64,000 nt of DNA. It comes from Raphanus sativus. Taxonomy: Eukaryota; Streptophyta; Magnoliopsida; Brassicales; Brassicaceae. The position numbers and the translations under genes were made by a program. Shown here piece by piece: positions 47,811 through 59,402 of the stretch. How positions within the stretch are numbered: the first letter of the stretch is position 1; each line of letters opens with the position of its first letter. The notes below the pieces were generated by a model. It saw nothing but the letters and a program-made list of their open reading frames with translations, ran no database searches and was not told the origin of the DNA. The DNA lies in NCBI RefSeq assembly GCF_000801105.2, contig NC_079516.1, positions 8,060,001-8,124,000 on the forward strand. The letters are read 5' to 3'.

Positions 47811-49733
47811 TTTCGAATCAAGATCTGTGTGGGAGGTGCAAAAAAAGAAATTGTTTTATATGAGATTCAAAATAACCGGTTTTGTAGGATATTATTGCCA
47901 ATTTTTGTGGTCAACCGACAGTTGTAAGAGAAAACAGATTTTGCAGAAACGTATAAGAACGATAACTGGAGAAAACAGACTTTGTAGAGATTAATAAGAC
48001 CTGAGATTTTGTTTCGAAAAACACATATATTGGAAATCCAAAGTTAAAAAAAAATCTTGGAGTTTTTGTACTTTTAAACAAAAGGAATATTCAACAGTTT
48101 GTGTTTTTTGCATAATAATTAAACTTTGCGTGTGCAACCGTTTTGACCTGCTGTGACTTCACCTACTTGACAGACCATATGCTACGATTTCTTAACTAAA
48201 ACATGGATAATTTTGGTATTATCACAAAAGTTGTAGTCTCTTTACCACTTACCTAATATAGCGTAGAAACTTTGCTATCTAATGCAAATTTTCCTTAAAT
48301 AAATGTATTACTTTATATGTCAAGAACAAATAGTAGAAAGAGGCCCCGCGTGCATGTGAAAAGAAAACTGACTTTGACTTGGAAAATAAATGATGACAAG
48401 TTCTGTAAGACCAACCTCGAGTTGACCACGCAACACACTATCATCAAACCATTGAGTTATCATTTATGATTTTTATCCAATCTTTTCCAGTAAAAAATAT
48501 AAAATCTTACAAATATATTTACAACAAAAATGATAAAAGTTCAAGCTCAAGAATAGAATATGTGTGTAGAGCTTTTTTTTTGTGTGTAGAGCTTGAAAAA
48601 ATGAAAATAGAATCATAATTCATAGCAGACAGAAACATAATATCCATGAGAAAGCACCAACAGTATAATTGAAGATTACGTAAAGATATATTGTTTAAAT
48701 TAATACATTTTCATAAAGTAAAACTTCTCAGATAAAAAAAAACTCAGTTAAAAAAAGAAGAAGCTATTTTCAAATAAAGTAGTTCTTTAAAAAAAAGAGT
48801 TAACCTTTTTTGTCAACTAGTAAAAAGCAAATCAGACATAAGAATACAAAAGCAGACATTATTATATGCAAGAAACAAGGTATGCAGTAAGCACGAGTAC
48901 ATCTGTGAGTTCGTGGTGAATTTTGGGAAAAAAATCTGCGAACCATAAATGTATGACTGCTCACATGTGTCATCAAATTTTTTTTTTCATTTCCAGTATA
49001 AAATAGTCCTTCAAAATATGGCGTGTCATTAAGTTCTTTATCATAGATATATATGACCTAATTGGTGCTTAGATGAAAAAAAGCCTAATGTGTGTCAACT
49101 CGAGGAACCAATTATATGGCTATTACGAACTACAAGCCAGTTCTCAGAAAAAAAAAATCATATGGCTATTACGCAAATAAATCCTTAAACCTAGGAACGT
49201 ACGTAATTAAACTAGAGGGAATTGTCTATAACTACGGGGAAATAGCTTTCATAAGGAAGGCAATGTGTATCGTAATGATCAGATTAATATATATCTTCAA
49301 AAAGATTATCTAAAAACTCCTATTATTTTTTTGTAAATACTATCATCTTAAATAGTTGACAAAAAAGTACTATCATAATTATTTTGGCTATATAAACTTT
49401 ATAAAACTAACGTTTTAAAAATATACTGTCAAAAGCATACAAACATTTTACAAAAATCAAATCCAGATGGTTACATGTAGGTAACATTAACATGACTAAA
49501 CATAAAAAAAGAAACATTAACATGACTATAGTGCAAATCACTATATTCTATTAGACTCCATCGTCAGAGCTTCTTAAAATTTTAAAGAAGTAAACTTAAT
49601 CAGATTATTTTAAAATAGTGGTAAGCAGTGAGAAAAAATGATAAATAAAATCTTATCCACATCAATAACACATCAAACCACTAGAAAGTTAATAAGCCGG
49701 GCTTTCAAAATCACTAATTGTATAAGAATTAAG
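47811..49733. other. AT-rich intergenic DNA 3' of EPFL5
   Basis: No gene supported. A few small local duplications occur, for example GTGTGTAGAGCTT at 48560-48595 and ATATGGCTATTACG near 49112 and 49159. Confidence 0.4.
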
Positions 49734-50300
49734 TTAGGGCATGAAGATTTTGTTGCCACACTTGCAGCGCCAAGCTTCGGGGTAATACTCCAATGGCGCA
49801 ACAAGACCTGCTTGAATCGGAACGTGAACTGCTTTACACGGCTCACACTTCCCGCACTTCGATCTACAAATCGGAGGCGCAGATCCCGGACCACCTAACC
49901 GCTTCTGATCTACGATCCAACTCGGTAAACCCTGCCCCACTGTCTCCTTCCTACTCTCCACAAGCCCTCCCCCTAGTTTAAAACCCGAGTTAACTCACTC
50001 TCTAGTATATAAGCAATGATTAAGAAGATGAGTTGTTTTTATCGTCCTTCACTTTGTAAGTAACGAAACTTTTACAAAGTTAAGTATGCAATTGCCACTG
50101 AAGTCAAGAAATACCATTCCATATAGATTAAAGGAAATTAAAACTATTATATATAAAACGAAAGAGTTTGAAAGCGAGTTCTTACTAAGATCTTGATCAC
50201 GAGAGGCGGTTGCGGAGGAGGGGAAAGAAAGGAAAAGGAGAGTAAAGACAACGAGAGTTGATATGAAACAACGGTGGTAGCGACGGAGGACGACGCCCAT
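49734..50300 (-). CDS. EPFL5: EPIDERMAL PATTERNING FACTOR-LIKE 5 signalling peptide precursor
   Basis: Two exons on the minus strand, 50300-50186 and 49972-49734, separated by a 213-bp GT-AG intron with matching phase, encode 117 aa. A signal peptide (CFISTLVVFTLLFLSF) is followed by a pro-region (LVESRKETVGQGLPSW) and a mature C-terminal peptide. That peptide has the EPFL pattern GPGSAPPICRSKCGKCEPCK ... VHVPIQAG ... YYPEAWRCKCGNKIFMP, six cysteines expected to form three disulfides. This sequence type belongs to the EPFL4/5/6 (CHALLAH) group, secreted ligands of ERECTA-family receptor kinases in stem and inflorescence tissue growth. Synteny after the FORKED-like gene identifies it as the AT3G22820 orthologue. 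Confidence 0.93.
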
Positions 50301-50648
50301 TAGCCAGACCCTGTGAGGATGGGTTTTGGGGTTTAGGACTTTGGAGTAAATTGGTTCAAACTCAAAGAGACATGTAAAGGAGTGATGAATAAAGATAGAG
50401 AAAGAGAGAGAGAGAAAAGAGATGTGATTAAACCCTCTTCTTCAATCATTGTCATTCGTCTCCCAATTATTTTAAGCATTTGATAGCCACATGGTTCCCT
50501 TGTGGGTACGAGCATGACATCATCACTCGTTATTCGGCTTGGACTAGCTAATTGATTTGTATTCCCTTTGAAAATTCAAGTATTCTGTATTGTCGATGCA
50601 AATAACAAATCGACACAGTTTCATTAGTAGCGAATATCATTATTATTA
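50301..50648. promoter_or_regulatory. EPFL5 upstream region
   Basis: Contains a (GA)n tract at 50396-50420 that reads as a CT-rich leader on the minus strand. No firm TATA box. Bounded by a MULE at 50649. Confidence 0.4.
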
Positions 50649-51410
50649 GGGAGAATTGGATAAAAGAGACACTTTGAACTTTTGTTTGTCCATCTAGGAT
50701 TTTTCATATTTTTGGCAATTTTAGACATGTTTTACCCCTAGTTAATGGAAAAAATAGTAAACTTAACTTAAAATGTTAAAAAATATGAAGACTATTGGTA
50801 ACATATGTATGACATCTTATATGTTTAAATTTATTTTTTTTTAAATTGGGATTCATATCTTATTTTGTCTTCTAACCTAGGTTAGAATACACATTCCGAT
50901 AGTCTACTTTAGGCATACATCGAAATCTAAGTTTTATACATTGATATATCTAGGGTATATACCTTAAACTAAACTTTCTTCTACCTTATACCTGACCTAG
51001 ATTTAGTTACGTTTCAATCTAGCAAGATGTCCTCAGTGTACCTGCAGCTATATGACGATATATACCTTTAACTCTATGATGTACCTTAGGTAGAGTTTGT
51101 GTAATAATGGCCTCTGCCTATTACCTCATGTGACGCCTAAGGAAGAATAGGCTTTCCATGTGTTGTACTGTGTTCTGTAATAGATATAACACGTATTCTA
51201 CGTAAATCCGAAAAATATGGAAACTTCCATTTTCGGTTATAGAAGTTTCCTAAATCTAACTTAAAAAATCTCAGAGAATATTTGTTTGAAATCCCACGAT
51301 TTTCTCCTTCTCCCACGATCCTTTTCTCTATGTTCTTTGTGTTTCTCTCTTTTTCATCTCCTTTCTTCTCTTCTCTCTTCTCTCTTCTCTCCTTTCTCTA
51401 TCAATACAAC

Positions 51411-51764
51411 ATGGTTCTAATCTATGTTAAATCTGGTGAATGGATGTCTAGTTCCACTGAGAAGTGGAGTTTCCTGGTAGACAAAGATAGGCGTGGTAGA
51501 ATGGTTACATTAGAAACTACAACTCTGTTGGAGCAACTCAAGATAATGGTGCGTGAAGATTATGGCGTGGAACCTAGTTCTGTTAATGCTGAGTTAAGTT
51601 ATGAGATGGTAAATCAAAGAGGGAATCTTCCCATTATCATTAGCAATGATCGGCAAGTATCTAACTTCCTGGGCTATGCGAAGTCTAGATGGTCATGTTA
51701 CAAACTGATCACATATTTTCTTGATGTTTCATGTACATTTGAGAATTACTCGCTCATTTTGTGA
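51411..51764 (+). CDS. Truncated MULE transposase N-terminal-like protein
   Basis: 117 codons starting MVLIYVKSGEWMSSSTEKWS, after a CT-rich leader; an in-frame ATG at 51282 only adds translated leader. The pattern FLVDKDRRGRMVTLE, LEQLKIMVREDYGV, LPIIISNDRQVSNFLGY is one I know from the N-terminus of Brassicaceae MULE transposase-like proteins, ahead of the DNA-binding and DDE domains. Those domains are missing and the frame closes at 51762-51764, so it cannot act as a transposase. It could still be expressed as a small protein. Confidence 0.55.
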   Translation: MVLIYVKSGEWMSSSTEKWSFLVDKDRRGRMVTLETTTLLEQLKIMVREDYGVEPSSVNAELSYEMVNQRGNLPIIISNDRQVSNFLGYAKSRWSCYKLITYFLDVSCTFENYSLIL

Positions 51765-51991
51765 CGATTACAAAAGTTGGATGAACAAGGAAACAAAAGC
51801 TTGCAAGATGCAGCTAATTATTTACTTATAGAATAGTAACATTTTGTTTGGCAAGTAATGATGATAATTAGGATCAGGACAGAAAAAAAGAGTGAAGAAA
51901 TGTGCAAATAGAAGGCAAAGCTGTTTCACTCCAAGAAGATGTACTGCAGCATCTTTTTTGATTAAAGTGAAACGTGCTCTGCTGGTCTGAA

Positions 51992-52845
51992 CTACTCCTG
52001 TTGTAACTTCTTCACCGCACTCTGAAACATGACTTCTGGAACTGTTGAGTCAATAGAGTTGGTCTGCAGAAAATAAGAGAAAAAAATGTTATACTATTTT
52101 TTGTCTGTGAAGAGAAGAAAAAAATTGTTTAGAATGCTATTAGCCATCTCAAGTACAGCATATGAACAGCTAAGAAGATCCCTTGATTGTCTGATTTTAC
52201 ATCCAATAAAGTGATGTCGGACGTCTGATCATTAATGCGTATCATACTTTTAACCATGCTGGACCACAAAGACCTCGTGCTCATGGTTCTGTATCTTTGA
52301 AATTCTTGAAAAGAGACATACGCCATACACAGATCCAGCTAGTTATGATAAACTTCATTACCTTGAAGAGATTTTCCGCGAAAACGTTTTCACCAAGACT
52401 TGAACCAAAACACTGACAAGAATAGAAAAAAAATACAACTTGATTCATTGAGAAATATCAGAATCAAATTGACAAACTCAACAAAAATATTTATCAGTAA
52501 TGTTCAGATCAGTGATACCTAAACACTTAAACCTTAACGAGCATAAGATATTGCTCTAGAGCTTCTGCAGAATTTTTTTAGCAGATGCAGACATGGCAAA
52601 TTCTATTCAGAATCGTTAGACAGTTTACTGCATATGAACAACTAAGCATAAATATAGAATAGAGACGACAGATTGTAACCGTGAGAAGAAGAAGAAAAAG
52701 TCGCCATTGAAGAGGAAGAACACTTGAGATCGAAGAGGAAGATGAGGTTTAAGAGATTATAGACTATGGAAGATGAAACACCGTTGAGCCCTAAATCACC
52801 ATGGATCAAAAGCATACGGCGGAGAATAGAAGACGATGATGAAAT
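51992..52845 (-). pseudogene. Possible captured gene fragment inside the MULE
   Basis: On the minus strand two exons join in frame: 52412-52362 (CFGSSLGENVFAENLFK) and 52063-51992 (TNSIDSTVPEVMFQSAVKKL, then QQE and stop), with consensus GT-AG junctions. A 5' exon candidate containing MATFSSSSHG lies at about 52820-52690, but its only clear donor (CACG|GTTACA) is out of phase with the next exon. I do not recognise the protein. The gene-like splice structure inside an element with MULE ends suggests capture of host sequence. Confidence 0.4.
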
Positions 52846-53093
52846 TAGGGTATCGACCCATGTCGTCCCTTTTGTCTATTTTAAATTTTTATAACTTTTT
52901 ACTATTTTAAAATTAAAAATCATTTATGAAAATTTGAAAATTATAATAATAATTTAACTTAATTTATAAATGAAGGGTAGTATGATACTTAAAGAGAATC
53001 AAAATCATATTTTCCAAAAATATCTTCTAGAAATCCTAAAGTGACAAATCCAAAGTAAAAGTGTCTCTTATTTCCAATTTTCTCTTATTATTT

Positions 53094-53534
53094 TGAGTAT
53101 TTGACTCTTTACTTATTCAATTACTTGCTATTTGTACATGATCTATTAAATAGTTGTTTATTTATGTCTTTTCTTTTACTTGCATTTAGATTTAGACAAA
53201 AATACTCATTACTTTTCTTATGCTTGTTATTCATATATGTCTTGATTTTTAAATACTCGTCGTCATCTAGCCATATATTAAACAGTAACAAGTATTAAAA
53301 ATTTAACTATATGGTTTATTATTACCTGGTACTTGTTTAGAAAAAAATTTTGTCATCGTGAAAATTATACAATGCTTATATATCAAAATATTCATATATT
53401 TTTATTTGTCTTCTTTAAAATATGAATAAAATTTCATTTAAAATAATTTACATGTTATTTTAAGTAAAGAATAAACAAAACAAAACTTTCATATATATTT
53501 CTAATAGAATATTATTTAGTACGTAGTTTTAAAA
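53094..53534. other. AT-rich DNA, possible arm of an older element
   Basis: ACTTGCTATTTGTA / TACTCATTACTT motifs echo inverted ones at 54220-54340, as if an older repeat had been split by the MITE at 53535. No gene. Confidence 0.35.
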
Positions 53535-54146
53535 GAGTTATTCTTGGGTTCACCCCCTAGGGTGAACCTTTAGGTTCACCAACCAATAGAAACTTGTCAT
53601 TTTAGATTCAGTATCTTTTAATTAAGGAAACAAATAATTTGTCAAATTATATTATTTTTTCAAAATAAAATTTAAAAAATAAATAAAAATAGTATATAAA
53701 ACAAATTAAAAAAATAATAATGTTGTCAACAAAACACTAAACCCTAAACTCTATTACTAAACCCTAATCATAAATCCTAAACTCTTGGGTAAACCATAAA
53801 CCCTTGGAAAAAACACTAAACATGTTGTCAACAAAACACTAAACCCTAAACTCTAATCCTAAACCCTAAACCCTTGGAAAAACAGTAAACATTTGGATAA
53901 ATTCTAAACTATAAATCTTAAACACTAAACTCCAAATCTTATAAGTAAATATTTTTTAAAATAATCTTTATTGAGAACTATTGTTATTTTTATTTATTTA
54001 ATATTTTTTAATTATTCTAAAAGCATAATATAATTTGGCAAGTTATTTTTGTTTCTTAATTAAAAGATATTAGATTTAAAATAACAAATTTCTATTGGTT
54101 GGTGAACCTAAAGGTTCACCCTAGGGGATAAACCCAAGAAAAAATC
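53535..54146. mobile_element. 612-bp MITE with telomere-like repeats
   Basis: Perfect 9-bp duplication GTTTTAAAA (53526-53534, 54147-54155). Ends GAGTTATTCTTGGGTTCACC and, on the reverse strand, GATTTTTTCTTGGGTTTATC. Then CCCTAGGGTGAACCTTTAGG and GTTCACCAACCAATAGAAA appear on both arms. The interior has ACTAAACCCTAAACTC-type motifs. Same family as the element in the FORKED-like intron. Confidence 0.85.
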
Positions 54147-54155
54147 GTTTTAAAA

Positions 54156-55829
54156 TGTTCATAAAGACTCGTAAATAGTTCACAAGTACTCGTAAATAGT
54201 TTACAAATACTCGTAAATATCAAGTAATAGAACGAGACAAGTAAGTTACAAATAATTTGTTTTTGATCAAGTATTCGAAATATCAAATACTTGTTTTTAA
54301 CAAATCAAATACAAGTCAAATATTTTATTACTCGTATAAGTTAAGCAGCAAGTACACACACAAATTAGCGAGTGCTTGCCTTTTGGCCAGCTCTACCGTA
54401 CAACTATATGAACTTCAGAGTTACTGTTTGGCTCAGGTGACCCAAAAACCTACCACTCTAATCACAGATGTTATATGTATGCATCTACCATTTTAATTTA
54501 TCTACTAGATCTTGAATCTGCACAACCATGCAGGTGATTACTTCATTTTTATACATATAAATATTTGATTTATAGAATTAGTGGTATATAATTTTAAATT
54601 TATCATATTATTAATAGTTTAATATAATATTTTCAAATACAATAATTTTATAGTTTACATACACTAATTTAATTTACTGTTTCAAATTATTAGTGATATC
54701 TCTTATATTGAAACATGAACGTTAACTAAAATTTTGCATTATGTGATATTTATGATAAATTCTGTTCAATTTAATATTAACTTAGATATTAATTTTCTTA
54801 TGATTTTACTTGTATTTTAGGTTTAAGTCATATATATTTGCTAATCGAATTATTTGTATGAATTAAATCTTTGACTGAAAAACCTATATCAAGTGTAATT
54901 TATAAAACGTTCGCGTCATTTAAATTATTAAACCGAAAATCTTAATGCATTGTGTTTTTTTTATCTTTTTAAACCTGATTTTTTTCATTATCTATGTTTT
55001 TTGAGGTTTCTTATGTTGTTTATTGGTGAGTTAATTATTTCTACCCCAAAACTATTGAATTATTTACAATGACTATTTCAATGTCAAATTTTTATTTTCA
55101 ATTATTCATCTATCATACATCATGTTAAATAATTAACACTTAAAACTACAATTACATATGATAATAACCACACTGAAAACAAAAATATTAGCATGAAACA
55201 TATTTTTTTAATCATTCATCTCTTATTTATGTTAATGACACAAATTGATACTATACCTATTACACATAAATCAAATTTGCACAAGATAAAAGAAACAAAA
55301 ACAATTACATCAATGAATAATATATGAATATGGTCTATATAAAATAAGTTTGATCATCTATTTGTAAACAATCCAGCAATATATTCTATTGTTGAAAAAT
55401 AAAATTAAAACGACAATTATATTTAATAACAGAAACTGAATGCATTTTCAGGTAGATCATTCAATTGATAGCATGTTTTCAAGAGTGTGGTACAAAATTC
55501 TAAATTAACAAATTCTAACTCTTTGAGACGAAAGATTCAATTGAAATATATTAAGTTAAATTAATATCAAAAATTTAATACAAAATTGTACATGAGTTTT
55601 ATATAATTATAAAATTAATTAGACACTTAAAAGTTTATTTTAGTAAAAATAAATATACATTTACATTTTAATAATTACTAAATTAATTAAATATTTAAAA
55701 GGTTCGTTTGTGAAAAAACAAAATATACATTTATAATATAAATAAAACGAAAGTAATTAAATGTTTTACAATATTTTCTTTAACAAAAATTATAATATAT
55801 ATTTATATTGTAAATAAAAAGATATGAAA
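54156..55829. other. AT-rich intergenic DNA
   Basis: Starts with three spaced ACTCGTAAATAG units (54168-54220). The remainder is simple AT-rich sequence with no gene. Confidence 0.4.
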
Positions 55830-56037
55830 ACCAGCGCGAGTTAGGCTAGTGGTTTTGAGGGAGCTTCGACCCCAATACGAATCCGGGTTCGATTCGCGCT
55901 GACCACCGTCAATTAATATGGGGTGAAATCGGCGGCCCTCTGGATGCCTTCGGTAGGCTACCCGGCTTGCTCCGGCGTACGGTCATTAGACACTAGTCGG
56001 ATACTCTTTCAAAGGTGATCGGATATCAGAGTTATAA
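55830..56037 (+). mobile_element. tRNA-type SINE (plus orientation)
   Basis: About 208 bp, much more GC-rich than its surroundings, flanked by a 14-bp duplication AAAAAGATATGAAA (55816-55829, 56038-56051). A box TTAGGCTAGTGG at 55841 and B box GGTTCGATTCG at about 55889 give a Pol III promoter. The 3' end is AT-rich. Confidence 0.75.
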
Positions 56038-56051
56038 AAAAAGATATGAAA

Positions 56052-58185
56052 TTTTTTTATTCAGATATAATCGAGAGAATATGAGAATAACTATCTGATA
56101 TTTTAGAATAGGTAAAATAATTTAAATATATATACAAAAATTCATTTAAGTATTTTTTTTAAAGAATGATCCAACTTAAAATTCACACAGAAAATGAAGA
56201 TGTGATTTCTATTTTAATAGAACAGATTTAACATATTGAGTATTTTTTGGGTAAAATAAAATAATTTCACCTTTTTACCGGACACCCAAATAATGTAAAT
56301 ATTTGTTTCCTGCAAAAATTGAATTTGGTTGGTAGTGATTACAGCCGAACGTTTATTATTAGGTCAATTCGACGTTGGTAACATCTGAAGTATTTATTTA
56401 ACTAGTTCATACAATGAGTAGTATCGAAAATATACTATAGCCATAAATAAGAGAGATGTGATCATAAAAGTTTTAGCAACATTTTCCCACAAGATGAGAT
56501 AAATTCAAAATGAGTTTGTTGTTATTTTAATCCTTATTTTCTCCTTCAAAATTTTCTAAGTGTGTTCTATTATTAATATTTATTATTAATTTTTTTTTGT
56601 TATTTTAAAAACTTGCAATTTTTATCCAAATTAATTGTATTTTAACTATAACCTCATTATATACATAAATTTAGTTTCTAAAATAAATAAATATTTATAA
56701 AAACTTATAATTGTATTATTAAAAATATTAATAATTTTTAAAGCATAAATGTAACACAAATATTGAATCTTTTTAGATACAAAATAAAACTATATAAAAT
56801 TAAAGGGACAATTTATAAATAAAAGTTTAGCACTAAAATGATTTGTCAATAGTCTTTTCTCAAATTTAAGAATATAGTATTTATAAACTCATTTTTCTTC
56901 AAAATAATGTCTTATAGGGAATGTCTTCTTTCATTTTTATGTTTAATTCAAAATGAGGGACCATTAGAAACGGTCTAGTGCATTTAGACTCATATCGTAT
57001 AATTAATTAGAAACTTTTTCTAAATAAATTCGGTTATCTTAATACGAATGAAAAACATTATCACAAATCTTCGATATCTTTTTATAATTATTTTTGTAAT
57101 GCACTATCAATTGACATAACAGCAAATGTATGGATTCTGTAAAACTTATTAGAAGTTTGTTTGAGAAAAATAAAAAGAAATTGAACCAGGGCAAAAGGTT
57201 ACAATATAGATCATTGGTCCTGTAATTCATATACATATTTTAATTTTGTTACGAATAAAAAAATCTAAATATATTATTGATTGAGTAATTCACACTCCAA
57301 CTAACTAGATTAGTGAATCCAACAAACAGAAAGACAAACCAATTAAATTCACTTCGGAGAAGATCGTTCTCCCTTTTTAGCAAAAAAAAAAAAAGATCGT
57401 TCTCCCTTGGTTCGGGTCAAAAAGGCTATTTACTAGTATATTTATTCATGTCACTTCTACATTTAATTCCACATGGGCTCTTATTCGTTTCAACATTTGG
57501 ACTACCATTATAAACATTAAATGGAGGTATAATTTCAGGTGAAATCTCATTCAGAATGAGTCAATCTTTTACATTCTTTGGTATTCAGATATGAATATAA
57601 AACTAAAGACCGAAGGTAAATCAAAGATGCGGAACTAGAGATGTACAAATGAAATTAAAATTAGTAATGAGAATGGATAGTTGAGCAATTAAATGAGTGG
57701 GACTCATGTGGGGGTATAGCAGGTAGGGCATTCTTGGTTTCTTCTTCAAACAATACATTCATATCAAAGTAAAAGATCACCGTTTGATGAACCACATAAT
57801 CCATCAAAATTAAGTTGAATCTAACGTATCGAGTAAGTAATGAATAAATCGACTAGTTAGCGATGATTTCAATGTACAAAATAGTAACTAGATTGTGATC
57901 CGCGCTTTGAAATCGCAACATAATTTTTTAGTTATATCACATATTTAGTGAAATTTGTTTGAATTTTGAAGACTATAACTGAGAGTTTAATATTTTGACT
58001 TATGTAATTAATTTTTCTATATTTCTATAGTTGGAGAATTATGTATTAATTTTGTAAAATTATCATAATTAATAGGCATTGGCAGCATGTTTAACACATG
58101 TAAGTCAGATGGAAAATAGTGTTTCCAGTTGTAAAAAAATAAATAAAGAATAGTTTGGATGGAAGAGTAAGAATAGAAGTGGACA
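56052..58185. other. AT-rich intergenic DNA
   Basis: No gene supported. A short duplication GATCGTTCTCCCTT occurs at 57361 and 57395, and weak MITE-like AT tracts lie near 56450-57000. Confidence 0.35.
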
Positions 58186-58950
58186 CAGAGCAGATATATG
58201 GAGTTTTAAAGATATCCGTAAACCGATTCGTCTCGTACGAATAATCGATTTTTTGATCCGATATGATCTATAATCTTCCGGATATCCGGTATTACGGATA
58301 TCCAGAAAAATCAATATGTTTTACCAGATATTTGATTCGATACATCGATTCGATAAAAACAATAAAAAAATATTTTTTTGAAAAATACTAAAAGAAAAGA
58401 AAAAAAAAATAATATTAAAATAATAATATTTCTTAAAAATTATTTAAAAACTACATTCTTTAAAAAATTTAGTTACCAAATAATTAATTTAGTGGATAAA
58501 GTAACTAAAAATCTATATAAAGATATAGATTATATATAATTTAATGTATACATGTATATGCATATGTACATTATGGATCGGATCGGATATCCTTTTTTTT
58601 TTTTTGATATCTCTGGTGTCTGGGCAGCCACTTTTCCCAAATATCCCCCGAAGGGGTCCAGCGTCCCAGCAGTAAGGATGTTAAATCGCTGTGGCCGGGT
58701 TTCGAAGCTGGGTGGCGGGCACCTCAGCCGAGGTTCCATTACCACCAGGCTACGAAGCCCGGTTAACAACACATTTAAGGATCGGATATCCTTTTTAATG
58801 AGTATTTATGTTTTTTCCTTATTTGACGGATATTGAATTTTTGTATTTATTCCAATTCGTAAAATTACAGATATTCAGATATTTTCTGATTGAATCAGAA
58901 CGAATAACAAATCGAATCAAATTTCAGAGATATTTTATTCATCCCTATTT
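58186..58950. mobile_element. Degraded GATATCC-rich MITE, interrupted by a SINE
   Basis: Repeated GGATATCC, ATATCCGTA and CGGATATC motifs on both sides of an AT-rich core (58200-58310 and 58570-58900) suggest inverted arms like those of the CCGAACC MITEs. The right end may be ATTCATCCCTA near 58940. Limits are approximate. Confidence 0.4.
58593..58778 (-). mobile_element. tRNA-type SINE (minus orientation)
   Basis: 13-bp duplication GGATCGGATATCC at 58580-58592 and 58779-58791. A T13 tract at the left is the poly-A tail of a minus-strand insertion. On the minus strand the head has GTAGCCTGGTGGTAATGG (A box) and GCTTCGAAACCCG (B box). Confidence 0.8.
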
Positions 58951-59366
58951 AAGAATACTTCCTACCCAAGGAACCCGAGCCATGAGTGAGATATCAGTCA
59001 TAATTTGTATCCATGTACTCATATTCACATAGAATTTGCTCCCAAAAATATTGATGTATCTACCCCTTCCCGTCAGTCTCATGAGTATTAACTAGAAATC
59101 AACAAATCCTAAAAACATAAACTGACGTAATCGTTTAATCATGACTATATCCTCTCTTCTGTAGCAAATTCTTAAAATAGCATAAGATAATTTGAAAAAA
59201 ATCTAAAAATAAATAAACATGTAAAAAAAAAATTAAACTAACCGCAATTCTTCGTTTACAACATGAGTCTATTGATGAGAAGTGGCTAGATTTTCTTTTG
59301 GTTCAAAATTTTAAAAGCGGAGGATTATTTTTTTCAAAATTTTATTTACTGAAAGTTAAAAAAATA

Positions 59367-59402
<36 letters not shown>

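Larger units (their letters stand above)
50649..53084. mobile_element. 2.4-kb Mutator-like element (possible Pack-MULE)
   Basis: Flanked by TTATTATTA (50640-50648) and TTATTATTT (53085-53093), a 9-bp duplication with one change. The ends share GGAGAATTGGATAAAAGAGA / GAGAAAATTGGAAATAAGAG, and ACACTTT follows on both; similarity fades after about 80 bp. Inside are a MULE-type N-terminal reading frame on plus and a gene-like fragment on minus, converging. No catalytic transposase domain. Confidence 0.7.

Noticed and set aside
50340..50515. Small gene on the minus strand (60 codons)
   Set aside because: Overlaps the EPFL5 5' leader and its CT-rich tract; no domain or conservation evidence.
58530..58836. 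Two overlapping open frames of 80 and 94 codons
   Set aside because: They read through the SINE and its T-tail; the GC-rich SINE body simply lacks stops.
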